Of a stretch of 64,000 nucleotides of DNA, positions 26,015-35,661 are shown one piece after another (within the stretch, counting starts at the first letter, position 1; every line of letters starts with the position of its first letter). Source of the stretch: Alphaproteobacteria bacterium. GTDB taxonomy: Bacteria; Pseudomonadota; Alphaproteobacteria; Rhizobiales; Aestuariivirgaceae. The notes under the pieces were generated by a model. It made no database searches. It was not told where the DNA came from and saw nothing but the letters and a program-made list of their open reading frames with translations. The stretch is taken from assembly GCA_024640405.1 (NCBI GenBank), contig JAHEFB010000004.1, forward strand, positions 1 through 64,000, read 5' to 3'. A program made the translations under genes and the position numbers.

Positions 26015-29000
26015 TCAGCCTGATCTGGCTTTCTTGGCCGCAGTCCGTTTCTTTCTGGCCGAAGCCTTTTTGGCAGGTTGCTTTTTAGTCGCTCTGGCCT
26101 TTTTGGGCTTTGGCGGAGTCTCGGGTTTACCTGGGCTGTCGGTCTCTTCCCTGATATCCTTCGCACTGGATGCGGTTTCTTTCGCACCGCTTGTTTGTTC
26201 TTCATCCTTGCCGCGCTGGGCAGCAGGTTCTGGCGGCGCGGTGTCGCTTGCTGCCGGCCTTGCCGGTTGTTTTTCGGCCGCAGGTCTTTCCTTGTGCACA
26301 GCAGTTTCGGACGAGGCAGTCCGTGTTGCCGTTTCCGTCCTGCTTTTTTCCGCAGAAGCACTTTTCGCCGGAGATTTAGGTTGCGCTGCAGGTTCAGTGT
26401 CGCGAGCGGCTCTGCTATCCGCTGATACCGGCTTTGGCGCTACTGCAGGCTGGTCTTTCGGCTGCAGCACTGGTTTCGCTGCGGGCATTGGCTCCATTGC
26501 GGGCTGCCTTTTCATGACCGGCCTTGATTCCGCAGCCGGTTCAGGCGGTGCAACAGGTTCACTTGTCGGCGGAGGGCTGACTTTGCGTACAGGCCGGTCA
26601 GCGGTTGCTGGTCTGGTCAAAGGTTCCGGTTTCAAATTCAATCGCTCACGGAAACTCTTGATATCTGCCGCGATGCCCTCTTCTGGTTGCGAAACGGGTT
26701 TCTGTGCAGCCTCGACTGCCTTGCGTGCGTCTTGGGAGGATTCATCCGGCGCCGAACCACCGTTAACCCGACCAGGGGTAGCGGCTTCAGCGTGCCGGGT
26801 TTCGGTTCCGGCCGGCTGTTCGTGAGTTGGAGCAGCTTTCCGAGGCGCCCATGGCGCCGGATGGAAGTCGTAGGGCGACCATGGATCCAGTTCGTCTTCT
26901 TCAGGTTCAGGTTCGGGTTCCGTGAGGATTGGTGACGGGGCCACTGCCGGCTGCCTGCGGGTCAGGCGGTTCCACAGGGCCGCTATGCCGGACTGACTGG
27001 ACGTTGTGTCACGCGATGGCGCGCCAAGAGCCGCCAGCACTTGCTGTGCATCAATCGGCTCACCAATCAGGAAGCCCTGAGCAAGGTCGCATTCCAGTGT
27101 TACCAGATGATCAAGCTGGGCTTGTGTCTCGACACCTTCAGCCACTACCTGCAATCCAAGGTCATGCGCCAGCAATATAATTGCGTCCAGGATAACCGAA
27201 CCGCGATCGGTCTCGAGGCCTGCCTGCAGGAAGGAGCGATCTACCTTAAGCGTATCAAACGGCAGACGCCTCAAATAGGACAATGACGAGTATCCGGTTC
27301 CGAAATCATCGCATGATAGCCCGATGCCCAATGCTTTCAGCCTGTCGAGCATCTGCAGAGACAGTTCCGGGTTTTCCATCACCATTGTCTCGGTGATTTC
27401 CAGCTTCAATGTGCCTGGCACGAGTTCTTCGCGCGACAATACGGTGCGCGCCAGATGTAACAATCGCGGGCCGGTCAACTGTGAAGACGAGACATTCACC
27501 GAAACAAAAACCGGTTGTACCGGCGTAAACATTCTTTGCCAGACACCAAGCTGGCGGGCAGATTCGGTCAACACGAATGCCCCGATTTCTCCAATCAGAC
27601 CGCTGCGCTCCGCCAGCGGCAGAAAGCTTGACGGTTCCAGCAATTCACCATCAGGCCTGCGCAGGCGAACCAGTGCCTCAAACCCGGCAAGCTGGCGGTC
27701 AGACAAACGCATGATCGGTTGATAGAGCAATTCAAAACGACGCTCCTGCAGCGCGTTTTGCAAATCTTCAACACTCAACCCGGTGGATGTCGCCTGCGGC
27801 AGCATTCCCGGCTTATAAAATGCAACCTTGTCCTTGCCACGGGTCTTTGCCTCGAACAAGGCGGTATCGGCGCATCTGTGCAACACCTCAGCGCTTCCCA
27901 TCTGCGGGTTCCAGAGCGCAACACCTACGCAGCAGGTCAGGTAAATCTCGTTGGGAGGCACCCGCACAGGCTGCGAGACAGCATGACGTACCTGGTCCAC
28001 AAATATGATCGCCGACTCCATGGCGTCCTTATCGCCTGAACTTTCATGGATGACGGCAAACTGGTCACCCGGCATCCGGGCCAGGCTGCTGGTTGGCGGC
28101 AACAATTTCTCGATCCGCCGGGCAATGGTCTTGAGGAGGCTGTCACCAATCTCCTGGCCCAGCCGATCGTTGACCACATTGAACCGGTCGATATCGACGA
28201 TCAAAATGATGAGTTGCAGGTCATCGTTGGAGATCGCACGACCGGTAGCCTGTGACACCCTATCGAGGTACAGCGCATAATTTGGCAGTCCGGTCACTAC
28301 GTCGAAAATGGCATCTGACAACAATCTATTCTGTGAGTTTCGTTGCTGTGATGCGTCGGTCAAAACTCCGGTCAACCGCAACCCCGTCTCCGATCCATTG
28401 GGCAGCGAACTGCCTTTCAGCGTGTACCAACGAAAACGGCCATCGGCATGACGCACACGCAGTTGCAAGTCGAAGTGCTGGTTACCGCGCAGTTTTGCGA
28501 CTTCCAGCGCTGCAAAATAGGCATTGTGATCATTGGGATGAATCAATGCCAACCACGATTTTGGATCGGTGTTGTCCAGACTGCCGTCTTCATAGCCGAG
28601 TACTTTCTCCAGTTCGGATCCGACAAAAAACGAATTGTCACCCGGCTCGAAATCCCACACGACTTGCGAAGCACTGGCCAGCGCCAGCGCATTGCGTTCG
28701 GCTTCCAGGGTATCCTGTTCCGGATTGAGAGCACTGGAGAACGCGAAATAGGCCAGAATAAATGCCAGCGCCACAAGCACCAGCGCCAGCCCGCCTACCA
28801 GGACCGGCGATGAAAGTTCACTGGGTGGTCTTGCGATGGCAATATAGCTGGCAGCAGCTGTCCAAAGCCCCAGAAGAATCCATACCATAAGCGATGATCT
28901 TGCCCGCACACCACCGCGGCCGGCGAGAATTGCCGAAGCGACAAGCACCGTGACCACACCGAGCGCAAAGCCAATCCGGACAATCTGTTTAACCAGCACC

Positions 29001-29920
29001 GGCTCGATCAAAGCATAGGCAGCAAGCGCGATTCCGGCACCACCTGCAAAAATCAACAATCCGCTCAGGGTCGGCAATTGCCGACGGGTGCGCATGATGG
29101 TAACACCCATAAACATCACGCCGGCCATCATGAACGCTTCAATAAGGGCACTGAGCACTTCATGGCGTGGTACAAACACCGGCAAAATTGCACTCAAAGC
29201 CGCCTCGAGCTGACCGGTTTCCAGTGTAATGAAGCCAACTGCCGGCACGGCAAAAATCATCGACAACGGGAACACAATCTGCGGCGACAACAGCACCAGG
29301 CAGGTAATGACCACTACGGCCAACATTGCCATGCCCAGCACTATTCCCCGATAGAGCGCCTGGCGATAGGCATTGTGGTCGAATGCGGAGCGCTGCCACA
29401 GCCTGACCCCCGACACACCAACTTCCGACAGTTCGAGGGCGACCGTAAGACTTGTTTTCGGTGGCACTGTAAATGCGAATGCATCGCGGTCAGGTATGTT
29501 CAACCGGCGCAGGGTCACGCTTCGCGATGACGATGCCGCCGATATGCGACTGCTGGAGTATGACGGGGAAGTAATGCCTGATCCGGGAAACGACTGCCTC
29601 GCAGCATCGATGACAAGTTCTCTTTCAACTTCAGAAGGGTTGGCGGTTGTAAAAATGGCCCAGCGGAATTGTGGGCCCCGTCCGGTTGCCTGCAGGTTCA
29701 TGCTTTCGCGCTGACCTGCGCTGTTGGCGGGAAGTTGAACCACGACCTGCCGCTTGTCGCTCTGAACAGCACCCAGAAAGGGGACAACGTCAATATGGCT
29801 GGCCCGAAAATCGGCGCGCACGACCTGGCCTGAGTCCTGAGCCAGAACATCAACCGTGCTTACGATCAAAGCTATGCAAAGGCAGATCCAAGCCGCAATT
29901 GTTACATGCCAAGATGGCAT
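26015..29920 (-). CDS. Membrane GGDEF/EAL protein with PAS domain and Lys/Ala-rich histone-H1-like tail
   Basis: A 1301-residue cyclic-di-GMP protein. In order: a signal peptide, an extracytoplasmic beta-rich region (to about residue 180), about seven transmembrane helices (190-410) like 7TMR-DISM receptors, a PAS domain (about 425-540), a degenerate GGDEF domain reading PGDQF, and an EAL domain (about 740-985) with EAL, ITETM, DDFGTGYSSL and VAEGVE all intact. So it is probably a c-di-GMP phosphodiesterase whose cyclase domain is regulatory. The last 300 residues are disordered, rich in Pro, Glu and Ala, and end in a tract of KK, AK and PAKK repeats. ATG 29920 was chosen because it opens directly into the signal peptide; GTG 29956 is also possible. 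Confidence 0.88.
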   Translation of the reverse strand: MPSWHVTIAAWICLCIALIVSTVDVLAQDSGQVVRADFRASHIDVVPFLGAVQSDKRQVVVQLPANSAGQRESMNLQATGRGPQFRWAIFTTANPSEVERELVIDAARQSFPGSGITSPSYSSSRISAASSSRSVTLRRLNIPDRDAFAFTVPPKTSLTVALELSEVGVSGVRLWQRSAFDHNAYRQALYRGIVLGMAMLAVVVITCLVLLSPQIVFPLSMIFAVPAVGFITLETGQLEAALSAILPVFVPRHEVLSALIEAFMMAGVMFMGVTIMRTRRQLPTLSGLLIFAGGAGIALAAYALIEPVLVKQIVRIGFALGVVTVLVASAILAGRGGVRARSSLMVWILLGLWTAAASYIAIARPPSELSSPVLVGGLALVLVALAFILAYFAFSSALNPEQDTLEAERNALALASASQVVWDFEPGDNSFFVGSELEKVLGYEDGSLDNTDPKSWLALIHPNDHNAYFAALEVAKLRGNQHFDLQLRVRHADGRFRWYTLKGSSLPNGSETGLRLTGVLTDASQQRNSQNRLLSDAIFDVVTGLPNYALYLDRVSQATGRAISNDDLQLIILIVDIDRFNVVNDRLGQEIGDSLLKTIARRIEKLLPPTSSLARMPGDQFAVIHESSGDKDAMESAIIFVDQVRHAVSQPVRVPPNEIYLTCCVGVALWNPQMGSAEVLHRCADTALFEAKTRGKDKVAFYKPGMLPQATSTGLSVEDLQNALQERRFELLYQPIMRLSDRQLAGFEALVRLRRPDGELLEPSSFLPLAERSGLIGEIGAFVLTESARQLGVWQRMFTPVQPVFVSVNVSSSQLTGPRLLHLARTVLSREELVPGTLKLEITETMVMENPELSLQMLDRLKALGIGLSCDDFGTGYSSLSYLRRLPFDTLKVDRSFLQAGLETDRGSVILDAIILLAHDLGLQVVAEGVETQAQLDHLVTLECDLAQGFLIGEPIDAQQVLAALGAPSRDTTSSQSGIAALWNRLTRRQPAVAPSPILTEPEPEPEEDELDPWSPYDFHPAPWAPRKAAPTHEQPAGTETRHAEAATPGRVNGGSAPDESSQDARKAVEAAQKPVSQPEEGIAADIKSFRERLNLKPEPLTRPATADRPVRKVSPPPTSEPVAPPEPAAESRPVMKRQPAMEPMPAAKPVLQPKDQPAVAPKPVSADSRAARDTEPAAQPKSPAKSASAEKSRTETATRTASSETAVHKERPAAEKQPARPAASDTAPPEPAAQRGKDEEQTSGAKETASSAKDIREETDSPGKPETPPKPKKARATKKQPAKKASARKKRTAAKKARSG

Positions 29921-30046
29921 AGCCACACTTTCTGTTCCCTGTCCCCCGGCAGACACACCTTAGCCCGACAATTGTAGAAGACCAAAGCCTGCAAACTGCA
30001 ATCGAAGTCTATATCCACCGATTATGCCACGCGTTGTTTCAACCAT

Positions 30047-30634
30047 CTATTCCGGCGGATCTGTGTCCAGCAGAGCAAACAGCAGGTGATCTTGCCATCT
30101 GCCGTTAATTTTCAGGTACTTGCGGGCATAACCTTCCTGCGAAAACCCGCATCGCAGAAGCAGTTTTCTGGACGCCTCATTCACCGGCAGGCAAGCCGCC
30201 TCAATGCGATGCAGCCGCAAATTTTCGAAGGCGAATGCGACAGCAGCGCTGACAGCAGCAGACATGTAACCCTGATTCGCATATGGCTGACCAACCCAGT
30301 ATCCCAGCGAACAGGTTTGCGCCACGCCGCGGCGCACATTGGAGATGGTCAACCCGCCAACGAGGCTGCCGGAGTGGCGGCTGAAAACGAAAAAGGCATA
30401 AGCGTAGTCGTCGCGCATATCCTTGTTGTACCGGCGTATGCGCTGACGATAAGACGACCTGGTCAGATCATTACGCGGCCAGGTTGGTTCCCAGGGCTCC
30501 AGAAACGCTCTGCTGGAAGACCTCAACTGCGCCCACTGCGCGTAATCCGCACCCAGTGCAGGGCGCAACAAGACCTTCTCGGCTTGAATGACCGGGTCAC
30601 CGTCCAGGTATGCATAGGTTCGCAGAAATGACAT
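30047..30634 (-). CDS. RimJ-type GNAT N-acetyltransferase
   Basis: A 195-residue acetyltransferase of the RimI/RimJ/RimL group. It has the LGYWVGQPYANQGYMSAAV acetyl-CoA segment near residue 115 and the RIEAACLPVNEASRKLLLRCGF block that is typical of enzymes acetylating protein N-termini. It follows the M16 peptidase gene after a hairpin, and lies at the end of the cytochrome oxidase/thrC cluster, a position often seen in relatives. The target is not known. Confidence 0.88.
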   Translation of the reverse strand: MSFLRTYAYLDGDPVIQAEKVLLRPALGADYAQWAQLRSSSRAFLEPWEPTWPRNDLTRSSYRQRIRRYNKDMRDDYAYAFFVFSRHSGSLVGGLTISNVRRGVAQTCSLGYWVGQPYANQGYMSAAVSAAVAFAFENLRLHRIEAACLPVNEASRKLLLRCGFSQEGYARKYLKINGRWQDHLLFALLDTDPPE

Positions 30635-30728
30635 TATAATCGCAGAAGTCGATGGCCAATAGTATGCTGGATCAGTGTGATTTCTGATTGAATAAATCGA
30701 AAATCACAACATCGATCGTTTCCAAAAC

Positions 30729-30748
30729 GCCAGTGAAACCTTACTGGC
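30729..30748 (-). terminator. Terminator after the M16 peptidase gene
   Basis: On the minus strand GCCAGT-AAGGTTTC-ACTGGC forms a stem-loop followed by GTTTTGG, 29 nt after the peptidase stop codon. It probably ends most transcription of the thrC-M16 unit. The partly overlapping stretch 30737-30770 resembles the ~100-bp dispersed repeat described at 46.3 and 54.0 kb. Confidence 0.5.
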
Positions 30749-30776
30749 TCACGTGAACCCTTGTTGTTCCAGCAGC

Positions 30777-32036
30777 TCAGGCAAATCTTGCCGCAAGTTC
30801 GGTGCCTTGCGCAAGTAACGATGTATCACCTACTGCTGCCCGTGACAGACTGGTGCCATTAAAGGTGGCACCGGCAAGGCGTTTCACATCATCTGTGGTT
30901 ACCGCGTCCACCTTGGCCAGGATATCTGAAACTTCCGGTACTTTACCGTATGCAAGGAACTGGCGGGCAATCTGGTCGGCACGGGACGAGGGACTTTCGA
31001 GACTCATGACCAGTGACGCCTTGAGCTGAGCCCGTGCGCGGTCCAGTTCTGCCTGCTCAATGTCCTGAGTGCTCGCCAGCAAAACATCCGTTGCCACCTT
31101 GCAGAATTCAGCCGCCGTGTCCGGCGCGGTACCAGCATACACCTGCATCAAGCCGGTATCGGCAAAGGCGGATACATGGGCAAATGTCGAATAGCAAAGC
31201 CCCCGGCGTTCGCGCACTTCCTGAAACAGGCGCGATGACATGCCGCCACCCAATATGCTGGCCAGCAGATGAACACCGTACACATCGTCGTCAAAGTATC
31301 CCGGTGTGGAAAATGCCATCACCTGGTGCACCTGATCCAGGGGCCGCTTGCGCGAAGCATCTCCGCCGGTGTAGCCCGGGGTGGTGCGGTTGGCGCCTTC
31401 GCCACGCTCGATACCCGACAAACGGCTGCGGGCCGCATCAACCAGTGCCTCGTGGTCCACCCGGCCTGCAGCCGACAGCACCATACGCGACCCGGTATAG
31501 TGTCTGGCGCGATAAGAGGCGAGATTGTCCGCGCTGAAGCTGGTGACTGTCTCCGGTGTGCCCAGAATATCGCGCCCCAATGAATGGTTCGGCCATGCCA
31601 GATGCTGGACGAGATCAAAGACAAGGTCATCAGGGGTGTCTTGTGCGGCGGCAATTTCCTGCAGAATGACGCCCTTCTCCAGCGTCAGATCGTCCTTGGC
31701 AAATACCGGATTCATTACAATGTCTGAAATCACGTCCAGCGCCAGTTGCCAGTCACTGCGCAAAACGCGGGCATAGTAGGCCGTTGTCTCCATGGATGTT
31801 GATGCATTCATGTCGCCGCCGGCGGCTTCGATTTCAGAAGCTATCTGAAACGCGGACCGGTTATTGGTTCCCTTGAAGGCCATGTGCTCCAGAAGATGGG
31901 CCAGTCCATTCTGGTCATCCGCCTCGTCACGGGCGCCAGCCTTGGTCCACACACCAAGCGATACGGTCTCAACATGCTCCATATTGTGAGAAACAACGGT
32001 CAGGCCATTTTCCAGAGTGGTCGTGCGTGCGTTCAT
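30777..32036 (-). CDS. M16-family zinc metallopeptidase
   Basis: A 419-residue peptidase of the mitochondrial-processing-peptidase/PqqL-like group. The inverted zinc motif HLLEH is at residues 47-51, and the third ligand lies in the LEKGVILQEI helix near residue 127. Both N- and C-terminal M16 domains are present and full-length. Its start overlaps the thrC stop by 4 nt, so the two are coupled; this thrC-M16 pair is standard in alphaproteobacteria. Confidence 0.93.
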   Translation of the reverse strand: MNARTTTLENGLTVVSHNMEHVETVSLGVWTKAGARDEADDQNGLAHLLEHMAFKGTNNRSAFQIASEIEAAGGDMNASTSMETTAYYARVLRSDWQLALDVISDIVMNPVFAKDDLTLEKGVILQEIAAAQDTPDDLVFDLVQHLAWPNHSLGRDILGTPETVTSFSADNLASYRARHYTGSRMVLSAAGRVDHEALVDAARSRLSGIERGEGANRTTPGYTGGDASRKRPLDQVHQVMAFSTPGYFDDDVYGVHLLASILGGGMSSRLFQEVRERRGLCYSTFAHVSAFADTGLMQVYAGTAPDTAAEFCKVATDVLLASTQDIEQAELDRARAQLKASLVMSLESPSSRADQIARQFLAYGKVPEVSDILAKVDAVTTDDVKRLAGATFNGTSLSRAAVGDTSLLAQGTELAARFA

Positions 32037-33436
32037 GAAGTCCTGCCTGCCTGGGTGCGATCCAGTATGAACTGTTTTACCATCGACAGCTCATTGCTGA
32101 GTATATTGAAACGTTCACGACGCTGCATCAGATCGCCCATTCGTTGTGGCAATGCGGGACGAACCCCACTGGCAGCTTCAACTGCATCCGGAAATTTTGC
32201 CGGATGAGCAGTTGCAAGCGTTACCATTGGAACATCACCATTGGTTATCCCGCGCGCCACACCATACCCCACCGCCGTGTGCGGGTCGAGCAATTCGCCG
32301 GTTTCAGCCAAAGCGGTGCGAATGGTGGCGGCTGTTTCTGCTTCATCGGACCTGCCCGAGGAAAAGCCTGTCGAAATATAACTGCGCATATCTTCGCTCA
32401 GTGAAAAACTGCCTGACTGCTTCAACCCTGACATAAGTGTCGAGATATGATCGCCATTGTTGCCGCACGCTTCAAACAGCAAGCGCTCAAAATTACTGGA
32501 TACCTGTATATCCATGGAAGGGCTTTGCGTCGCCTCGACCCCCAACACCTCATATCGCCCGGTCTCAAGGCTGCGATGCAGAATGTCATTGATGTTGGTG
32601 GCGACCACCAGATCATCTATCGGAAGTCCCATATGACGCGCGACCTGACCGGCAAAGATGTCGCCGAAATTGCCGGTCGGCACACAGTAGCTGATCTTGC
32701 GATCCGGGCTGCCAAGCGCCAGTGCCGACGTGAAATAGTACACCGCCTGGGACATGATACGCGCCCAGTTGATCGAGTTAACGCCCGACAGCAATACGGT
32801 TTCGCGAAACCCCTTATCGGCAAACATGGATTTTACATGCGCCTGGCAATCATCAAAATTGCCTTCCAGAGCGATGTTGTGGATGTTCGGCTGGTCCACA
32901 GTGGTCATCTGCCGGCGCTGCACGTCGGAGACGAGACCGTGAGGATGCAAAATAAAGACATCTGTGCGGCTTGAGGCCGCAAAGGCATCAATTGCTGCAC
33001 CGCCGGTGTCACCGGATGTGGCCCCAACGATGGTGGCTCGTCTATTGGCGCGTTCGAGTGCGTGATCCATCAGCCGGGCGAGCAGTTGCATTGCGACGTC
33101 CTTGAACGCCAGCGTCGGGCCATGGAAGAGTTCCAGCAACCAGTGGTTTGCGTCCAGCTGTTTCAGTGGCGCCACAGCCTTGTGGGCAAACGTCGAATAG
33201 GCTTCATCGATCATGTGCCGCAATTTTGCGTCTTCGATTTCGCCTCCCACAAAAGGCTTGATGACAGCAAATGCCACTTCCGCGTAGCTCTTGCCGCGCA
33301 GATCGATCAAATCTTTATGTGTCAGCTGTGGCCAGGTTTCCGGCACATAAAGACCGCCGTCAGGTGCCAGGCCTGCCAGCAACACGTCGGTAAAGCCCAG
33401 TGCAGGCGCCTGCCCGCGTGTCGAAATGTACTTCAT
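32033..33436 (-). CDS. thrC: Threonine synthase
   Basis: A 467-residue PLP enzyme that converts O-phosphohomoserine to threonine. The PLP lysine is in FHGPTLAFKDVAMQ near residue 110, the phosphate-binding GATSGDTGGAA loop near 144, and the active-site VPTGNFGD near 255. ATG 33436 begins MKYISTRG, like other family members; a start three codons earlier is also open. It sits between surf1 and the M16 peptidase gene. Confidence 0.96.
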   Translation of the reverse strand: MKYISTRGQAPALGFTDVLLAGLAPDGGLYVPETWPQLTHKDLIDLRGKSYAEVAFAVIKPFVGGEIEDAKLRHMIDEAYSTFAHKAVAPLKQLDANHWLLELFHGPTLAFKDVAMQLLARLMDHALERANRRATIVGATSGDTGGAAIDAFAASSRTDVFILHPHGLVSDVQRRQMTTVDQPNIHNIALEGNFDDCQAHVKSMFADKGFRETVLLSGVNSINWARIMSQAVYYFTSALALGSPDRKISYCVPTGNFGDIFAGQVARHMGLPIDDLVVATNINDILHRSLETGRYEVLGVEATQSPSMDIQVSSNFERLLFEACGNNGDHISTLMSGLKQSGSFSLSEDMRSYISTGFSSGRSDEAETAATIRTALAETGELLDPHTAVGYGVARGITNGDVPMVTLATAHPAKFPDAVEAASGVRPALPQRMGDLMQRRERFNILSNELSMVKQFILDRTQAGRTS

Positions 33437-33455
33437 CGTTCTCACTTGTTAACAG

Positions 33456-34244
33456 TTACGCCTCTGCTGACGCATGTTCCTCACGACGTTTGCGGATGAA
33501 TAGCCAACTCATCACGACCAGAACAAGGGCCAGCGAAAACCATGTGACAGCGTATTGCAGATGGTTGTTGGGTAATTCAACCTTCAAATCCTCCGGATCA
33601 GGCCATTTTCCGGTTCCAGGTTCGCCGCCAGGCTCCAATTGAACAAACATGGCCGATGTAATCGGCTCCGGCCCTTCGTAACCTTCCAGCAGATTATCGG
33701 GCATGGAAGCAGAAATACCCACCAGATCATACCAGTACCAAATACCCTGCCGGGTATCCGCCTCGGGCGAGAACAGGTTCCGGTCAGACGCCCTGTTACG
33801 TGTGATGCCGGTTATGGTGATCCTGCCTTCAGGATTCCGGGTATCGCTTTCAATCGGCGCCTCCAGCATGCGCTGATCAATGAAACCGCGATCAACCAGA
33901 ACAATAAAACCTGACTTGTCCATGAACGGCGTAATCAACTGGTACCCGGGCCTTTTACCGCGAGCACGATAGACGTACCGCGAGGCTTCGTGGCGGTATT
34001 CACCGTGCAGACGCACACGCAGGAAGTCCACGTCATAGCCATGTTCCATGCCGGCTTCGACATCATACATTGTCACCGGATTGGCGGTCAGCGAAGCAGC
34101 ACGCTTGTCGATCAGATCCAGCTTCCATTGCAGACGCAGCATTTGCCACGATCCCAATCCGACCAGCAATAGAACGCCCAGGACGGTTGCGGCAACAATC
34201 TGCCAGTTCCTGCGTCGTGGTTTTTGAGCCGGTGTCGCTGTCAC
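33456..34244 (-). CDS. SURF1-family cytochrome oxidase assembly protein
   Basis: A 262-residue assembly factor with one transmembrane helix near each end (about residues 14-34 and 225-245) and a periplasmic beta-rich part that contains FLRVRLHGEY and a YWYDL segment. SURF1 helps insert heme a into subunit I. The GTG start at 34244 overlaps the DUF983 stop (GTGA), which indicates coupling; a longer frame reaches back to 34451 but would overlap DUF983 in full. Confidence 0.92.
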   Translation of the reverse strand: MTATPAQKPRRRNWQIVAATVLGVLLLVGLGSWQMLRLQWKLDLIDKRAASLTANPVTMYDVEAGMEHGYDVDFLRVRLHGEYRHEASRYVYRARGKRPGYQLITPFMDKSGFIVLVDRGFIDQRMLEAPIESDTRNPEGRITITGITRNRASDRNLFSPEADTRQGIWYWYDLVGISASMPDNLLEGYEGPEPITSAMFVQLEPGGEPGTGKWPDPEDLKVELPNNHLQYAVTWFSLALVLVVMSWLFIRKRREEHASAEA

Positions 34245-34621
34245 TTGTCTTGCAGCCTGCCTTCGCGGGCGCTGGTTAGATATTGCTGATTGAGAAAAAT
34301 TCCCTTGATCGGGCGCAGCAGAAGCAGCGGCAGACCAACCGCCAGCGGCAGGGCCACCAGAGCATGCACCCACCACACCGGCTGCCAGTTCAACTCGACG
34401 ATCAACACCCCTCCCATGGCCACTGTGCCGCACAGCAGCATGATGAACCACGCGGCACCATCACCGCTATCGGAGAAGGAAAAATCAAGATCGCAGTGAT
34501 TGCACCTGTCGGGAATCGTCAGGTATCCAGAGAACAGCTTGCCCTGACCACATCGCGGACATAGTCCCTTGATGCCGTTACTGACCGGTGATTGCGGCGG
34601 GTAATAGGGTTTTTGATTCAT
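34241..34621 (-). CDS. DUF983 membrane protein
   Basis: A 126-residue protein with a zinc-ribbon-like CPRCGQGKLF ... CNHC pair in the first 45 residues and two transmembrane helices (about 55-80 and 85-105). It is regularly found between the cytochrome oxidase subunit III gene and surf1 in alphaproteobacteria, so a role in oxidase assembly is likely but unproven. It is coupled to surf1 by a 4-nt overlap. Confidence 0.9.
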   Translation of the reverse strand: MNQKPYYPPQSPVSNGIKGLCPRCGQGKLFSGYLTIPDRCNHCDLDFSFSDSGDGAAWFIMLLCGTVAMGGVLIVELNWQPVWWVHALVALPLAVGLPLLLLRPIKGIFLNQQYLTSAREGRLQDK

Positions 34622-34665
34622 CCGGAACGCGGCCTTGATATACGCTCACACTGCTTCATACAAAA

Positions 34666-34704
34666 GGACCGCATGCGAGGGCTTTGACACCCTTCATGCG
34701 GTCC
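34666..34704 (-). terminator. Terminator after ctaE
   Basis: On the minus strand GGACCGCATG pairs perfectly with CATGCGGTCC (10 bp, extended by an inner GGG/CCC), followed by TTTTG. It lies 32 nt after the ctaE stop codon and separates the oxidase genes from the DUF983-surf1-thrC-M16 group. Confidence 0.75.
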
Positions 34705-34736
34705 ATTGATCAGATGATCAGGCGCAAGCCCCCTGA

Positions 34737-35600
34737 TCAATGCGCTGCAATTGTCGCTCCGACACTGCCCCATACATAAATGCAGGCAAACAGGAACAGC
34801 CAGACCACGTCAACAAAATGCCAATACCAGGCCGCCGCCTCAAACCCGAAATGTTTCTCGGGCGTGAAATGTCCAGCCAATGCACGGAACAGGCATACGA
34901 TCAGGAAAATGGTCCCGACCAGAACATGGAAGCCATGGAAACCGGTTGCCATAAAGAAGGTCGACGAATAGATATTGCCGCCGTTGTCCGCCTTGAAGGC
35001 AAAGGCTGCATGGCCATACTCATAAGCCTGAACGCAGGTGAACAATGCGCCGAGTACAATGGTGCAAATCAATCCCCACTTGAGGCCATCACGGTCGTTG
35101 TTAATAAGCGCATGATGCGCCCAGGTTACCGTCGTGCCTGACAACAGCAGAATCAGCGTATTGAGCAGCGGAAGGTGCCACGGGTCGAACACTTCCATGC
35201 CCGCCGGCGGCCACTGTCCCTGTGTCAACGCAAAGCGAGTCGCCTGTATGGTGGAATCCGTATATAGCGAGGCTTCGAAGAATGCCCAGAACCAGGCCAC
35301 AAAAAACATGATCTCGGACGCAATGAACATCAGCATGCCATAGCGCAGATGCAGTTGTACCACGGGTGTGTGATCGCCCTTGTGGCTTTCCGACACGACA
35401 TCGCGCCACCACATGAACATGGTATAGATGACGATGGCAAATCCCGCCAACGCGCCGGCGGATACCCCCCAGGTCTGGCCGTTGTGCATCCAGTACACAG
35501 CGCCGATAGCGAGTATCAACGCGCCGACAGAGCCGATAATCGGCCATGGACTCGGGTCAACCAGATGATAGTCGTGATTTTTAGCGTGGCTGTCTGCCAT
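34737..35600 (-). CDS. ctaE: Cytochrome c oxidase subunit III
   Basis: A 287-residue subunit III of an aa3-type oxidase with seven transmembrane helices. Conserved parts include WWRDVVSESHKGDHTPVV, the EIMFFVAWFWAFFEAS helix, and the HFVDVVWLFLFACIYVWG end. It is the last gene of the ctaC-ctaD-ctaB-coxF-ctaG-ctaE run. Confidence 0.96.
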   Translation of the reverse strand: MADSHAKNHDYHLVDPSPWPIIGSVGALILAIGAVYWMHNGQTWGVSAGALAGFAIVIYTMFMWWRDVVSESHKGDHTPVVQLHLRYGMLMFIASEIMFFVAWFWAFFEASLYTDSTIQATRFALTQGQWPPAGMEVFDPWHLPLLNTLILLLSGTTVTWAHHALINNDRDGLKWGLICTIVLGALFTCVQAYEYGHAAFAFKADNGGNIYSSTFFMATGFHGFHVLVGTIFLIVCLFRALAGHFTPEKHFGFEAAAWYWHFVDVVWLFLFACIYVWGSVGATIAAH

Positions 35601-35661
35601 TGCCCTTTTCTCCCGCTCAAACTGTCCGGCTACTCTGTATACTCGCGCCAGACAAAGTCAA

